DNA from: Pseudomonas sp. UMAB-08 | GTDB lineage: Bacteria > Pseudomonadota > Gammaproteobacteria > Pseudomonadales > Pseudomonadaceae | Direction of reading: 5' to 3' | DNA: 64,000 nt | Assembly: GCF_900095225.1 (NCBI RefSeq) | Contig: NZ_LT607421.1 | Location: 124,001-188,000, forward strand | In this document: one piece after another, positions 38,872 to 47,856 of the stretch | Layout of the letters: every line of letters begins with the position of its first letter | Numbering within the stretch: position 1 is the stretch's first letter | Position numbers and translations under genes: made by a program | Notes under the pieces: model-generated | Database searches by the model: none | What the model saw: only the letters and a program-made list of their open reading frames with translations | What the model was told of the DNA's origin: nothing

Positions 38872-40044
38872 GTGACCACCCCAAACGATCCCTTGCAGAT
38901 CGCCCGTCGTCTGGCGGCCGGATTTGCCACGACCGCTGCCGAGCGCGACGAACGCGGCGGCACCCCCAAGGCCGAGCGCGACGCCCTGCGCGACAGCGGC
39001 TTGCTCGCCCTCAGTATTCCCCGCGAGTTCGGCGGCCTCGGTGCCAGCTGGAGCGAAGCCCTGAATATCGTTCGCGAGTTCGCCAAAGTCGACAGCTCCA
39101 TCGCCCACGTCTTTGGCTTCCAGCACTTGATGCTGGCCACCGTGCGCCTGTTCGCCAGGCCAGATCAATGGCAGCCCTTGCTGGAACAGACCGCCCGCAA
39201 GAACTGGTTCTGGGGCAACGCCCTCAATCCTCTGGACACCCGCACGATAGCGACCCGCTTCGACGGCTGGCGCGAATTCTCCGGCACCAAGAGTTTCTGT
39301 TCCGGCTCCAGCGACTCCGACATGCTGATCGCCTCGGCGCTGGACGAAAGCCCCAGTGGCAAGCTGCTGATTGCGGCCATTCCCACCCACCGTACCGGCA
39401 TCACGTTGCACGGCGACTGGAACAACATGGGCCAACGCCAGACCGACAGCGGCAGCGCCAGCTTTGAACGCGTGCGGGTCGAGGAGAACGAACTGCTCCT
39501 CGATCCAGGCCCGCTGAGCACGCACTTTTCCAGCCTGAGGCCGCTGCTGGCGCAACTGACCTTCGTCAACCTGTTCCTGGGGATCGCCGAAGGCGCCTTC
39601 GAAGAGGCTCGAGACTATACGGTTAATGAGGCGCGCCCCTGGTTCAAGGCCGATGTCAGCAAAGCCGTTGACGACCCGTACGTGCTGGCCCACTACGGGG
39701 AGTTCTGGGCGGGGCTGGAGGCCGTTCGCGCACTGGCCGAACGGGCCAATACACGGTTCGACCACGCCTGGAGTAGAGCCGAAAACCTGGAAGCCGAGGA
39801 GCGCGCGCAACTGGCCCTCGCCATCGGCAGCGCCAAAGTCTATGCCACGCGGATCGGCCTGGACGTGTGCAACCGCCTGTTCGAAGTCACCGGCGCCCGT
39901 GCGACCAACGCATCTCGGCGCTTCGATCGCTACTGGCGCAACCTGCGCACTCAGACCCTGCACGACCCGGTGGACTATCGCATCCGCGAACTCGGCGAGT
40001 GGGCGTTGAAGCAGACACCGCCTACTCCCAGTTTTTATTCCTGA
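38872..40044 (+). CDS. Acyl-CoA dehydrogenase-like monooxygenase (SfnB/DszC)
   Basis: A 390-residue flavoprotein of the acyl-CoA dehydrogenase fold in the SfnB/DszC branch, which carries out oxygenation or desulfurisation rather than beta-oxidation. Segments FGGLGASW, FSGTKSFCSGS and RYWRNLRTQTLHDPVDY are typical; the last matches the SfnB C-terminal pattern. It starts at a GTG with AGGAG 6 bases upstream. The 105-bp gap to the previous gene has no clear promoter, so it is likely co-transcribed. Confidence 0.9.
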   Translation: MTTPNDPLQIARRLAAGFATTAAERDERGGTPKAERDALRDSGLLALSIPREFGGLGASWSEALNIVREFAKVDSSIAHVFGFQHLMLATVRLFARPDQWQPLLEQTARKNWFWGNALNPLDTRTIATRFDGWREFSGTKSFCSGSSDSDMLIASALDESPSGKLLIAAIPTHRTGITLHGDWNNMGQRQTDSGSASFERVRVEENELLLDPGPLSTHFSSLRPLLAQLTFVNLFLGIAEGAFEEARDYTVNEARPWFKADVSKAVDDPYVLAHYGEFWAGLEAVRALAERANTRFDHAWSRAENLEAEERAQLALAIGSAKVYATRIGLDVCNRLFEVTGARATNASRRFDRYWRNLRTQTLHDPVDYRIRELGEWALKQTPPTPSFYS

Positions 40045-40143
40045 GCCCCTGCCCACGCAGGAAATTGATTACCGGGCCGGGCTTGCTGCCCGGCCTCTCC
40101 TAGCGGCGAACCGGACTGTTGGATATCGCTCAATCAAACAGCA

Positions 40144-40165
40144 AAGTGTTGCCCGGCCAACACTT
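40144..40165. promoter_or_regulatory. Palindromic candidate activator site
   Basis: A perfect 8-6-8 inverted repeat AAGTGTTG-CCCGGC-CAACACTT, about 50 bp upstream of the -24 box at 40217. Suitable for a sigma-54 enhancer-binding protein (SfnR is the known activator of related sulfone genes). The protein is not encoded in the window. The remainder of the gap 40045-40302 shows nothing else. Confidence 0.5.
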
Positions 40166-40214
40166 GCAGACGCTAAAAACAGCCAGACCCCTTGTATTAC
40201 GCGGCTTTCCTGAC

Positions 40215-40231
40215 TCGGCACGGACTGTGCA
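40215..40231 (+). promoter_or_regulatory. Sigma-54 promoter of the DszA-like gene
   Basis: TCGGCACGGACTGTGCA has GGCACGG and TGCA with the correct GG-N10-GC spacing; two consensus positions differ (T to C before GG, T to G in the -12 box). It lies 72 bp before the ATG. Confidence 0.65.
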
Positions 40232-40302
40232 ATCTCGACATAAACAATCATTCATGTGCCGCGTGCGCTTAATGAACCTATCGAGTAAGGAGTTAACCGA
40301 CT

Positions 40303-41730
40303 ATGGCATCTCGCATTATTCTCAATGCATTCGACATGACGTGCGTTAGCCACCAGGCCGCTGGCACTTGGCGTCACCCGGAAAGCCAGGCGTGGAAATA
40401 CAAGGACCTCGACTACTGGGTCGACCTGGCCAAGTTGCTCGAACGCGGCTATTTCGACTCGCTGTTCATCGCCGACGTCGTCGGTGTCTACGACGTCTAT
40501 CGCGGCTCGGTGGAAACTTCGCTGGTTGACGCCGACCAGGTGCCGGTGAACGACCCGTTCTTTCAGGTGCCGGCCATGGCCACCGTGACCAAACACTTGG
40601 GTTTCGGTGTGACCTCTGCGCTGACCTACGAGCAGCCGTATGCTCTGGCGCGCAAGTTCTCCACCCTCGACCACCTGACCAAAGGCCGCGTGGCCTGGAA
40701 CGTGGTGACCTCCTACTTGAACAGCGCCGCAGTCAATCTCGGCCTCAAGCAGCAGATCTCCCACGACGAACGCTACGACATCGCCGACGAGTTTCTGGAT
40801 GTCACCTACAAGCTGTGGGAGGGTTCCTGGGATGAAGACGCGGTGCTGCGCGACCGTGAGAAAGGCATCTTCACCGACCCGACCAAGGTTCACCCCATCG
40901 GTCACAAAGGTAAGTATTTCGACGTGCCCGGCATCCACCTGTCCGAGCCGTCGCCGCAACGCACGCCGGTAATTTTCCAGGCCGGCGCTTCCACCCGCGG
41001 TCGCGCCTTTGCCGCCAAGCATGCCGAAGGCGTGTTCATCAGCCCGGCCACTCCGGAACAGGCGCGTGAAGTCTCCGATGACATCCGCAACCGCGCCGTG
41101 GAGGCAGGCCGTACACGCGACTCGCTGAAAATATTCACGTTGCTCACGGTGATCACCGCCGAAAGCGATGAAGCTGCGCAAGCCAAATACCAGGAATACC
41201 TGGGCTACAGCAATGGCGAAGGCATGCTGTCGTTCTACGGCGGCTGGACCGGTATCGACTTCTCCGAGTACGACCCGGATCAACCCCTGGAAGCCATCGA
41301 CAACGACAGCATTCGCTCGGTATTGGAGCTGCTCGCCACCGCCGACCCACACCGCAAATGGACTCCGCGCGACATCATCAAGCACCGCAGCATTGGCGGC
41401 CTTGGCCCCGTGCTGGTGGGCGGCCCGAAAACAGTGGCCGATGAGCTGGAGCGTTGGGTGGATGTCGGCGGTATCGACGGCTTCAACCTGGCCTATGCCA
41501 TCACACCCGGGTCGTTTGTGGACTTCGTCGAGTACATCGTCCCCGAACTGCAACGCCGGGGTCGTGTGCGCACCTCCTATGAGGGCAGCACCCTGCGGGA
41601 AAACCTGCTCGACAGCGATTCAGCCTACGCCGCAGCCGACCACCCTGCCGCTCAGTATCGCGGCGCGTTCACGGAAGGGGCCAACGCCACCGACCGCACC
41701 AAACCGTCCAAGTTTTCCAAGCTGACCTGA
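40303..41730 (+). CDS. NtaA/DszA-family FMN-dependent monooxygenase
   Basis: A 475-residue luciferase-like monooxygenase of the nitrilotriacetate / dibenzothiophene sulfone / dimethylsulfide subgroup. Landmarks are LNAFDMTCVSHQAAGTWRHP, RVAWNVVTSYLNSAAVNLG and FQAGASTRGRAFAAKHAEG. It needs FMNH2 from a separate reductase. AAGGAG precedes the ATG. The substrate is probably an organosulfur compound, given its neighbours; this is inferred. Confidence 0.92.
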   Translation: MASRIILNAFDMTCVSHQAAGTWRHPESQAWKYKDLDYWVDLAKLLERGYFDSLFIADVVGVYDVYRGSVETSLVDADQVPVNDPFFQVPAMATVTKHLGFGVTSALTYEQPYALARKFSTLDHLTKGRVAWNVVTSYLNSAAVNLGLKQQISHDERYDIADEFLDVTYKLWEGSWDEDAVLRDREKGIFTDPTKVHPIGHKGKYFDVPGIHLSEPSPQRTPVIFQAGASTRGRAFAAKHAEGVFISPATPEQAREVSDDIRNRAVEAGRTRDSLKIFTLLTVITAESDEAAQAKYQEYLGYSNGEGMLSFYGGWTGIDFSEYDPDQPLEAIDNDSIRSVLELLATADPHRKWTPRDIIKHRSIGGLGPVLVGGPKTVADELERWVDVGGIDGFNLAYAITPGSFVDFVEYIVPELQRRGRVRTSYEGSTLRENLLDSDSAYAAADHPAAQYRGAFTEGANATDRTKPSKFSKLT

Positions 41731-41761
41731 CGCGCAGTATCGCCCAAGAGGAGTTCAATCA

Positions 41762-43003
41762 ATGTCTAGCCATCAACCGTTAAACCCCCTGTCCCTTGGT
41801 ACCGACTACGAGCAGCTAGCTGCGCGTTTCAGGCCGATTTTCGCGCGTATCGCCGAAGGCGCGGTGGCGCGTGAACGCAACCGCGTACTGCCCTTCGAGC
41901 AAATCAAATGGCTGAAAGAGGCCGGTTTCGGTGCCGTGCGCATCCCGGTTGAACACGGCGGAGCCGGCGCCTCGCTGCCACAACTGGTCCAGTTGCTGAT
42001 CGAGCTGGCCGAGGCCGACTCCAACTTGCCGCAAGCGCTGCGTGGTCACCTGGCGTTTGTCGAGGACCGTCTCAACGCCCACGCCACCCACTCTCAGGAT
42101 GTCTGGTTCAAACGCTTCGTCGCCGGTGAACTGGTCGGCAACGCCTGGACCGAGGTGGGCGGCGTGAAGATCGGCCAGGTCATCACCCGCGTCAGCCGTC
42201 AGGGCGAGCAGTGGGTCGTGAATGGCACCAAGTACTACAGCACCGGCAGCCTTTTCGCCGACTGGATCGACCTGTATGCCCAGCGCGATGACAACGGCGC
42301 CGACGTGATCGCCGCCGTCAGGGTCCAGCAACCGGGCGTCCGTCAGAGCGACGACTGGGACGGCTTCGGGCAGCGCACAACCGGCAGCGGCACCTCGGTA
42401 TTTGAGAACGCCGTGGTCGAAGAAGAGAACATCATCGACTTCTCCACCCGCTTCAAATACCAGACAGCGTTCTATCAATTGACGCTGCTGGCCGTGCTGG
42501 TGGGTTCCGGTCGTGCCGCCGTGCGCGACATCGCCGAGGAAGTGCGCACACGTACGCGCATCTTCAGCACGGGCAACGCGTCGTCCGCCAGCGCAGATGC
42601 CCAGATCCAACAGGTCGTGGGCAAGGCGTCGGCCCAGGTCTACGCCGCCGAAGCTGCCGCCATCCGGGCCGCGCACGCCTCGCAGCGGGCCTACCTCACC
42701 CGCTATGGCAAGGACGAACAAGCAGAGCGCGATGCCAACATCGCCGCAGAACTGGAGTCTGCCCAGGCGCAGGTAGCAATCGCCGAACTGGTGCTACGCG
42801 CCACCAGCGACCTGTTCAATGCACTGGGCGCATCGGCGACCAGTACCACCAAGCAACTCGATCGGCACTGGCGCAATGCCCGCACAACGGCTTCGCACAA
42901 CCCGTTGATCTACAAGGAACGCATCATCGGCGACTGGGAAATCAACGGCACCGAACCACCTTATGTCTGGCAGATCGGAGGTGGCAGCAAGCAGACCGCC
43001 TGA
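41762..43003 (+). CDS. Acyl-CoA dehydrogenase-like oxidoreductase (SfnB family)
   Basis: A 413-residue paralog of the 390- and 415-residue proteins of this cluster. Seen: GAGASLPQLVQLLIELAEADSN, VNGTKYYSTGSLFADWI and the C-terminal QLDRHWRNARTTASHNPLIYK. Members of the SfnB family support growth on sulfones or other organosulfur sources. It lies 31 bp after the DszA-like gene with GAGGAG before the ATG, in the same transcript. Confidence 0.92.
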   Translation: MSSHQPLNPLSLGTDYEQLAARFRPIFARIAEGAVARERNRVLPFEQIKWLKEAGFGAVRIPVEHGGAGASLPQLVQLLIELAEADSNLPQALRGHLAFVEDRLNAHATHSQDVWFKRFVAGELVGNAWTEVGGVKIGQVITRVSRQGEQWVVNGTKYYSTGSLFADWIDLYAQRDDNGADVIAAVRVQQPGVRQSDDWDGFGQRTTGSGTSVFENAVVEEENIIDFSTRFKYQTAFYQLTLLAVLVGSGRAAVRDIAEEVRTRTRIFSTGNASSASADAQIQQVVGKASAQVYAAEAAAIRAAHASQRAYLTRYGKDEQAERDANIAAELESAQAQVAIAELVLRATSDLFNALGASATSTTKQLDRHWRNARTTASHNPLIYKERIIGDWEINGTEPPYVWQIGGGSKQTA

Positions 43004-43027
43004 AAAACCGGGTATCGCCCCACTGAC

Positions 43028-43059
43028 GACAAAGGCCAGCGCTTGCGCTGGCCTTTGTC
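43028..43059 (+). terminator. Strong hairpin terminator in the sulfur cluster
   Basis: A perfect 15-bp stem (GACAAAGGCCAGCGC / GCGCTGGCCTTTGTC) with a TT loop, 24 bp after the preceding stop. It separates the DszA-like transcript from the ompW-like transcript, which has its own promoter. Confidence 0.75.
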
Positions 43060-43182
43060 TATTCCGCGCCACGGAAAAACGACTGTCGGGCCAGCAACAG
43101 AACTTCATCATCACTGTCACTCGACAGACACTTGCGCGCAGCTATATCGACATAAAGTCGTTAAAAACCAACAACTTGATAT

Positions 43183-43199
43183 CTGGCACAAAGCCTGCA
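43183..43199 (+). promoter_or_regulatory. Sigma-54 promoter of the ompW-like gene
   Basis: CTGGCACAAAGCCTGCA carries a perfect -24 TGGCAC and a -12 CTGCA at correct spacing, about 106 bp before the OmpW-like ATG. A 5-4-5 palindrome CTGTC-N4-GACAG lies at 43114-43127. Confidence 0.75.
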
Positions 43200-43304
43200 A
43201 AAGGTCTGGTGCTGCCCTGCATACCGGATGTACGGACGTGGTGGAGCAAACCCTATCGGCGTTTAAAACGCTGTCCGTCACACCTGGAATCAAGGAAGTG
43301 CTTT

Positions 43305-43907
43305 ATGCAGTATCGCTGGCTAAGACGTACAACCCTCGGGGCCCTGCTATGTGTCGCGGCGCCACTGGTCTACGCAGAAAGCCCGTGGCAAGTGCGCGTA
43401 GGTATCAGCGACATTGTGCCTACCTCCGACCCTGGCAACATCACGCCCGGGACCATAGACATCAATAGCTCTATCGGTCCCACGTTCAACATCGCCTACT
43501 TCATCACCCCCAACTGGGCCATCGATGTACTCGGCGGCCTACCGTTCAAGCACGACATCAAGCTCAACGGAGACAAGGTTGGCAGCACCCGCCACTTGCC
43601 GCCGATTGTTTCGCTGCAATACCACTTCTTGCCCGGCGCCAAAGTGCAGCCCTTCGTAGGCGTAGGCATCAATTACACCTACTTCTTCGATGAGCACCTG
43701 GACAACGGCGCCAAACTTGAACTCTCCGACTCATGGGGCGCGGCGTTTCAGGCCGGTGTGGATGTGGCCATCGACGAGCACTGGAGTCTGGGCGCTGACG
43801 TGCGCTACGCGAAGATCAACAGCGACGTAAAAATCGCTGGCACCAAGGTCGGCAGTGTCGATGTCGACCCCACCATCTACAGCCTCAACCTCGGCTACCG
43901 CTTCTAA
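43305..43907 (+). CDS. OmpW family outer-membrane protein
   Basis: A 200-residue eight-strand beta-barrel porin. The signal peptide ends near VYAES, the conserved stretches SLQYHFLPGAKVQPFVGVGINYT are present, and the C terminus is aromatic (GYRF). I start it at the ATG at 43305 with AAGGAAG upstream. Lying within the organosulfur genes and preceded by a sigma-54 promoter, it is probably an uptake channel for a hydrophobic sulfur compound; this is inferred. Confidence 0.92.
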   Translation: MQYRWLRRTTLGALLCVAAPLVYAESPWQVRVGISDIVPTSDPGNITPGTIDINSSIGPTFNIAYFITPNWAIDVLGGLPFKHDIKLNGDKVGSTRHLPPIVSLQYHFLPGAKVQPFVGVGINYTYFFDEHLDNGAKLELSDSWGAAFQAGVDVAIDEHWSLGADVRYAKINSDVKIAGTKVGSVDVDPTIYSLNLGYRF

Positions 43908-43918
43908 AGGAAATCATC

Positions 43919-45166
43919 ATGAGCTCATTACCTAAAGTCGATACCGCCAGCCCGAGCGATCCGTACCTGCAGATCCAGTCCAAAACACCCGCCACTCGCC
44001 TGGAAAGCGAAGCCCAGGCCATCGATGCCGCCAAGCAACTTGCCGTCCAGTTCGCCCAGGAAACCATCCAGCGCGACCGCGAACGCCGACTGCCATTCGC
44101 CGAACTGGACGCTTATTCGCAAAGCGGCCTGTGGAGCATCGTCGTGCCCAAACAGTACGGCGGCTTAGGGGCCAGTTACCGTACCGTGGCCGAAGTCTTC
44201 AAATTGATCGCGGCCGCCGACGCCTCGCTGGGCCAGTTGCCACAGAACCATTTCGTCATTCTCGTGCACATCGCACTGGACGGCACCGAGGAGCAGAAAC
44301 GCTTCTTCTTCGACCTCGCGCTGTCCGGCACTCGTTTCGGCAATGCCTTCTCCGAACGCGGCGGGCGCAACGTTGCAGAGTTCCAAACCAAAATCAGCGC
44401 AGAGGGCGACGACTTTATCGTCGAAGGGCAGAAGTTTTTCTCCACCGGGGCCTTGCTGGCACACTGGATTCCTATCGTTGCGGTCAATGATGAGGGCTTG
44501 CCGCATCTGGCCATCGTCCCGCGCGATACCTCGGGGCTCAAGGTGGTCAACGACTGGTCCAGCTTCGGCCTGCGGACCACCGCAAGCGGCACGGTGCTGA
44601 TCGACAAGGTGCGCGTACCGGCCAGTCATGTGATCCCGATCTGGCGCGCATTTGCCAACCCTACCGCTGCCGGGCCGATCTCCCAGTTTCTCCAGGCTGC
44701 CATCGACGCCGGCCTGGCCCGTAGCGCCCTGGAAGACACCCTGAAATATGTGCGCAGCTTCACTCGCCCCTGGATTGATTCGGGTCAGGAAAAGGCCACT
44801 GAAGACCCGTATATCCTGCAACAAATCGGCGACATTCAGGTGCGCCTGCGCGCCGCAGAAGCGGTCCTCGATCTGGCTGCCGACGCCATCGACCACGCCT
44901 TGCTCGAGCCGAGCGAAGACAGCGTCGCAGTGGCCTCGATCCGCACCGCAGAAGCCAAGATACTCACCACCGAGGCCGCCATCCTGGCCAGCAACAAGTT
45001 GTTTGAGCTGGCGGGCACCCGCGCCACGCTGGAGGAATACGGCCTAGACCGTCACTGGCGCAACGCACGCACCCATACTCTGCACGACCCCGTGCGCTGG
45101 AAATTCCACGCCATCGGCAACTATGTTTTGAACGAGATCAAGCCGCCGCGTCACCCCTGGCTGTAA
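43919..45166 (+). CDS. sfnB: SfnB family sulfur acquisition oxidoreductase
   Basis: A 415-residue acyl-CoA-dehydrogenase-like flavoprotein, the third of its type here. Recognisable segments are KQYGGLGASYRTVAEVFKLI, FSERGGRNVAEFQTKI, VEGQKFFSTGALLAHWI and LDRHWRNARTHTLHDPVRWK, which match SfnB of P. putida, a gene under SfnR control. It follows the ompW-like gene by 11 bp with AAAGGAA before the ATG. Confidence 0.92.
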   Translation: MSSLPKVDTASPSDPYLQIQSKTPATRLESEAQAIDAAKQLAVQFAQETIQRDRERRLPFAELDAYSQSGLWSIVVPKQYGGLGASYRTVAEVFKLIAAADASLGQLPQNHFVILVHIALDGTEEQKRFFFDLALSGTRFGNAFSERGGRNVAEFQTKISAEGDDFIVEGQKFFSTGALLAHWIPIVAVNDEGLPHLAIVPRDTSGLKVVNDWSSFGLRTTASGTVLIDKVRVPASHVIPIWRAFANPTAAGPISQFLQAAIDAGLARSALEDTLKYVRSFTRPWIDSGQEKATEDPYILQQIGDIQVRLRAAEAVLDLAADAIDHALLEPSEDSVAVASIRTAEAKILTTEAAILASNKLFELAGTRATLEEYGLDRHWRNARTHTLHDPVRWKFHAIGNYVLNEIKPPRHPWL

Positions 45167-45172
45167 GCCTTG

Positions 45173-45204
45173 CACCTCGTCAGCACAGTCGCGCTGACGA
45201 GGTG
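45173..45204. terminator. Bidirectional terminator hairpin
   Basis: A perfect 12-bp stem CACCTCGTCAGC / GCTGACGAGGTG with an 8-nt loop between two convergent genes (sfnB and the GT39 gene). There is no clear T run in either direction. Confidence 0.6.
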
Positions 45205-45255
45205 TATCCCCCTGAAAAAATCAACCCGACGCCGCACCCGCCCAGCCAACGCCGC

Positions 45256-46779
45256 TCATATCACGGAAGATTGCCAGACGAATCGGTACACCTTGGCGGG
45301 CGGCTCCGGGTTGCATTGACCATTGTCCGCATCGGGACCGACCAGGGACCAGTCGGCCCGCGACGTATTACCGAGCTGGCGGGCCTTCTCCGGCTGGAAG
45401 CATCGAGCCAGATCACCCGAGGGAACCAGGGCAAATGCCTGCGGATGACCTCTCAACCACAGAGCGGCCTGATCGACCGTAGACCCCGTCAGAAAGCCGA
45501 AATGTACGATGGGCTGTCGAGCGAATAACCAATGTCCTTCCCGCCATTGGGCCAGAACCAGGTCTGCCCCACCCGTCAGTTCGGCAGCCTGACGCATGAT
45601 GGCTTCGTGCGGGTTTGGACCGTCGTTGATCGGCTCGATAAAGCCGCGAGCAAACCAGGCACCGAACCAGACCAACGTCAGCGCAAAAAATATTTTGCGG
45701 CCACGGGGGCGATGGACAAACCAGCGGTGCAGAAGCCACGGCACCAGAGGGGCCGCCACCAGCGCCAGGCCGGGCAAGGCCGGGTAGATGTAGATTTTAC
45801 GCTTGCCGCTGCTCAGGCAGAAAAACAGGAGCACCAAAACGACCCAGCCAAGCAAGACCAAAACCCGACCGTCATGTTTAGCCAACTGCTTGCGCCATGC
45901 GGGCACGAACCACGGCAGCGCGAGGAACATCGGTAGCCAGTATTTAGGGATGACAATGACGAAGAAGTACCAGAACGGCTCCTTGTGCTCCCAGGCATTG
46001 GCATAGCGATTGGCGGTCTGGTGCAGAAGGATTTCTTTAATGTAAGCAATACCGTTTGCGTCACCTTGCAGCGTCACGCTCACCACCAGTGGCACGAGCC
46101 AGACCGAAACGGCCGCCAGCATCACCAACAGACCGAGCAGCCAGGAGAGTCCCCGGCCAGGCATCGCCACGACGCCTGGCCAACCCTTGCGCACGGCATA
46201 GAAATAAGGGATCAACATCAGGATCGGGACAAACCCCACCCCCTTGCTGATGATGCCAAAGCCCATGGCGGCGCAGGCAACATAGAACCAGCCCCACGCC
46301 GGGCCAAGGAGCAGATGGCGCACCAGGCCATACATTCCGAGGACGGTCCACAGGCAGAGGAAGCCATCGATCTGCCCGGTTCTGAGAATGCTGAAGGTCT
46401 GATAGGTCCCGAGGAACAGCAGCGCAGCGATGACCCCGACACGGCGATTCCACAAGCGCCGACCCAGGTCGTACAAGCACCCTGTCGCGACCACGCCGGC
46501 GAGCAGCGCGGGCAAGTACAGCGCAATCTTGGACAGGCCCGTCAACCGTGTAAAAAACGCCACCGCCCACATAAACAGAGGGGGCTTGTCCGGGTAAATT
46601 TCCCCGGCGCGGTGCGGAATAAACCAGGAACCGTCCTGCAGCATCTCCAGGGATACTCCGAGGAAACGCTCTTCATCCACATCAAGCGGTTGTCGCAAAC
46701 CCAGGCCCGCGCCGATGAGCAGCAACGCCAACAGCATCAACCCCAGCTGTTCCATTCGGGGAGAAAGTACTCTACGCAC
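45256..46779 (-). CDS. ArnT-like GT39 lipid glycosyltransferase
   Basis: About 507 residues with about eleven membrane helices. The N-terminal periplasmic loop has the catalytic acidic pair (DVDEERFLG) and EIYPDKPPLFMW, typical of ArnT/PMT-type transferases that move a sugar from a polyprenyl phosphate to an envelope acceptor. I prefer the GTG at 46779, which has AGAAGGA upstream and lies 4 bp after the LAB_N stop; an ATG at 46815 is possible. It closes the leftward glycan group. Confidence 0.88.
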   Translation of the reverse strand: MRRVLSPRMEQLGLMLLALLLIGAGLGLRQPLDVDEERFLGVSLEMLQDGSWFIPHRAGEIYPDKPPLFMWAVAFFTRLTGLSKIALYLPALLAGVVATGCLYDLGRRLWNRRVGVIAALLFLGTYQTFSILRTGQIDGFLCLWTVLGMYGLVRHLLLGPAWGWFYVACAAMGFGIISKGVGFVPILMLIPYFYAVRKGWPGVVAMPGRGLSWLLGLLVMLAAVSVWLVPLVVSVTLQGDANGIAYIKEILLHQTANRYANAWEHKEPFWYFFVIVIPKYWLPMFLALPWFVPAWRKQLAKHDGRVLVLLGWVVLVLLFFCLSSGKRKIYIYPALPGLALVAAPLVPWLLHRWFVHRPRGRKIFFALTLVWFGAWFARGFIEPINDGPNPHEAIMRQAAELTGGADLVLAQWREGHWLFARQPIVHFGFLTGSTVDQAALWLRGHPQAFALVPSGDLARCFQPEKARQLGNTSRADWSLVGPDADNGQCNPEPPAKVYRFVWQSSVI

Positions 46780-46783
46780 TGGG

Positions 46784-47065
46784 CTAGTCGTCCTTCTGCT
46801 GTTTATGGCGGGCAATCAACTGCAGGTTACGCAGGTAAACAATGATGCCGAAGGACTGCCCGACAATGAATACCGGGTCTGCGCGATAAATTGCATACGC
46901 CAGCAGCAACAGGCTGCCGATGATGCTCAAGTACCAGAAGCTAACCGGAATGACGCTGCGCTTTTTGTATTCGCTGTAGAGCCACTGCAAGACAAAGCGA
47001 CCCGTAAAAGCCAGTTGACCGATAAAGCCGACCGCCAACCACAGCGCTTCCCGGCTCATGTTCAT
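46784..47065 (-). CDS. Lipid-A-disaccharide synthase N-terminal domain protein
   Basis: A 93-residue LAB_N domain protein with three hydrophobic segments (GFIGQLAFTGRFVLQWLYSE is the signature). It starts at the ATG at 47065, which shares one base with the stop of the GT2 gene (TGATG). Small proteins of this family often sit between a GT2 and a GT39 gene and probably help flip or present the lipid-linked sugar; no direct evidence here. Confidence 0.88.
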   Translation of the reverse strand: MNMSREALWLAVGFIGQLAFTGRFVLQWLYSEYKKRSVIPVSFWYLSIIGSLLLLAYAIYRADPVFIVGQSFGIIVYLRNLQLIARHKQQKDD

Positions 47066-47805
47066 CACTGCAACTCCTCCGGCGTGGCATCCAGTTTCGT
47101 GCGTTTGATCAGCCACCAGACGCCCATCAGATCAAGAATACCGACCAGCGCCCGGTCAATGTTTCCGTACTTGGAGACGCCTGCCACACGATGCCGGTGA
47201 TTGACCGGATGCACGATCATTCGACCCTTGTGACGTTGAATCAGCGCCGGAATATAGCGGTGCATGTGATCGAAGTACGGCAACCGCAGAAAAGCCTCTC
47301 GCTCGATCACTTTGAGACCGCAACCGGTATCTGGCGTCGCATCCTTCAGCAGGCGACTGCGCAAGCCATTGGCAAACCGCGAGGCCCAACGCTTGCTGGC
47401 CGTATCGCGGCGGTTTACCCGGTGTCCAGCGACCAGCTTGATACCGCCAGCAAGCCCTTCACTGCCGCGCACCAATGAGAGCATGCCGGGGATGTCCGCC
47501 GGATCATTCTGCCCATCGCCATCGAGTGTCGCGAGCCAGTGACCACGAGCTACGGTTGCCGCGTGATAGATCGAAGTGCTTTGTCCAAGCGAGCGGGCAT
47601 GACGGATGATTCGCAACTGATGGAAGCCGTCACGTTTCAGCGCACGCAACTCAGCGACGGTGTCATCCGTGCTGCCATCATCGACCACAATAACTTCATA
47701 GTCCTCGCCGACCAGTGCGCTACGGATCTCTTGCAGAAGAGGGGTCAGATTACTGGCTTCATTCTTTGCCGGAATCAGGACGGAAACATAAACGCTGTCG
47801 CTCAT
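47065..47805 (-). CDS. GT2 family polyprenyl-phosphate glycosyltransferase
   Basis: A 246-residue dolichol-phosphate-mannose-synthase-like enzyme: VLIPAKNEASNLTPLL, the metal-site region VVDDGSTDDT and LDGDGQNDPADIP. It probably loads a sugar on undecaprenyl phosphate for the GT39 enzyme downstream. No C-terminal membrane helices are visible. It is followed by the coupled LAB_N gene. Confidence 0.9.
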   Translation of the reverse strand: MSDSVYVSVLIPAKNEASNLTPLLQEIRSALVGEDYEVIVVDDGSTDDTVAELRALKRDGFHQLRIIRHARSLGQSTSIYHAATVARGHWLATLDGDGQNDPADIPGMLSLVRGSEGLAGGIKLVAGHRVNRRDTASKRWASRFANGLRSRLLKDATPDTGCGLKVIEREAFLRLPYFDHMHRYIPALIQRHKGRMIVHPVNHRHRVAGVSKYGNIDRALVGILDLMGVWWLIKRTKLDATPEELQ

Positions 47806-47856
47806 TGGTCACCCATGATCGTTATATAAGTGCTGTGAGGCTGGACCCGGTAGCAG

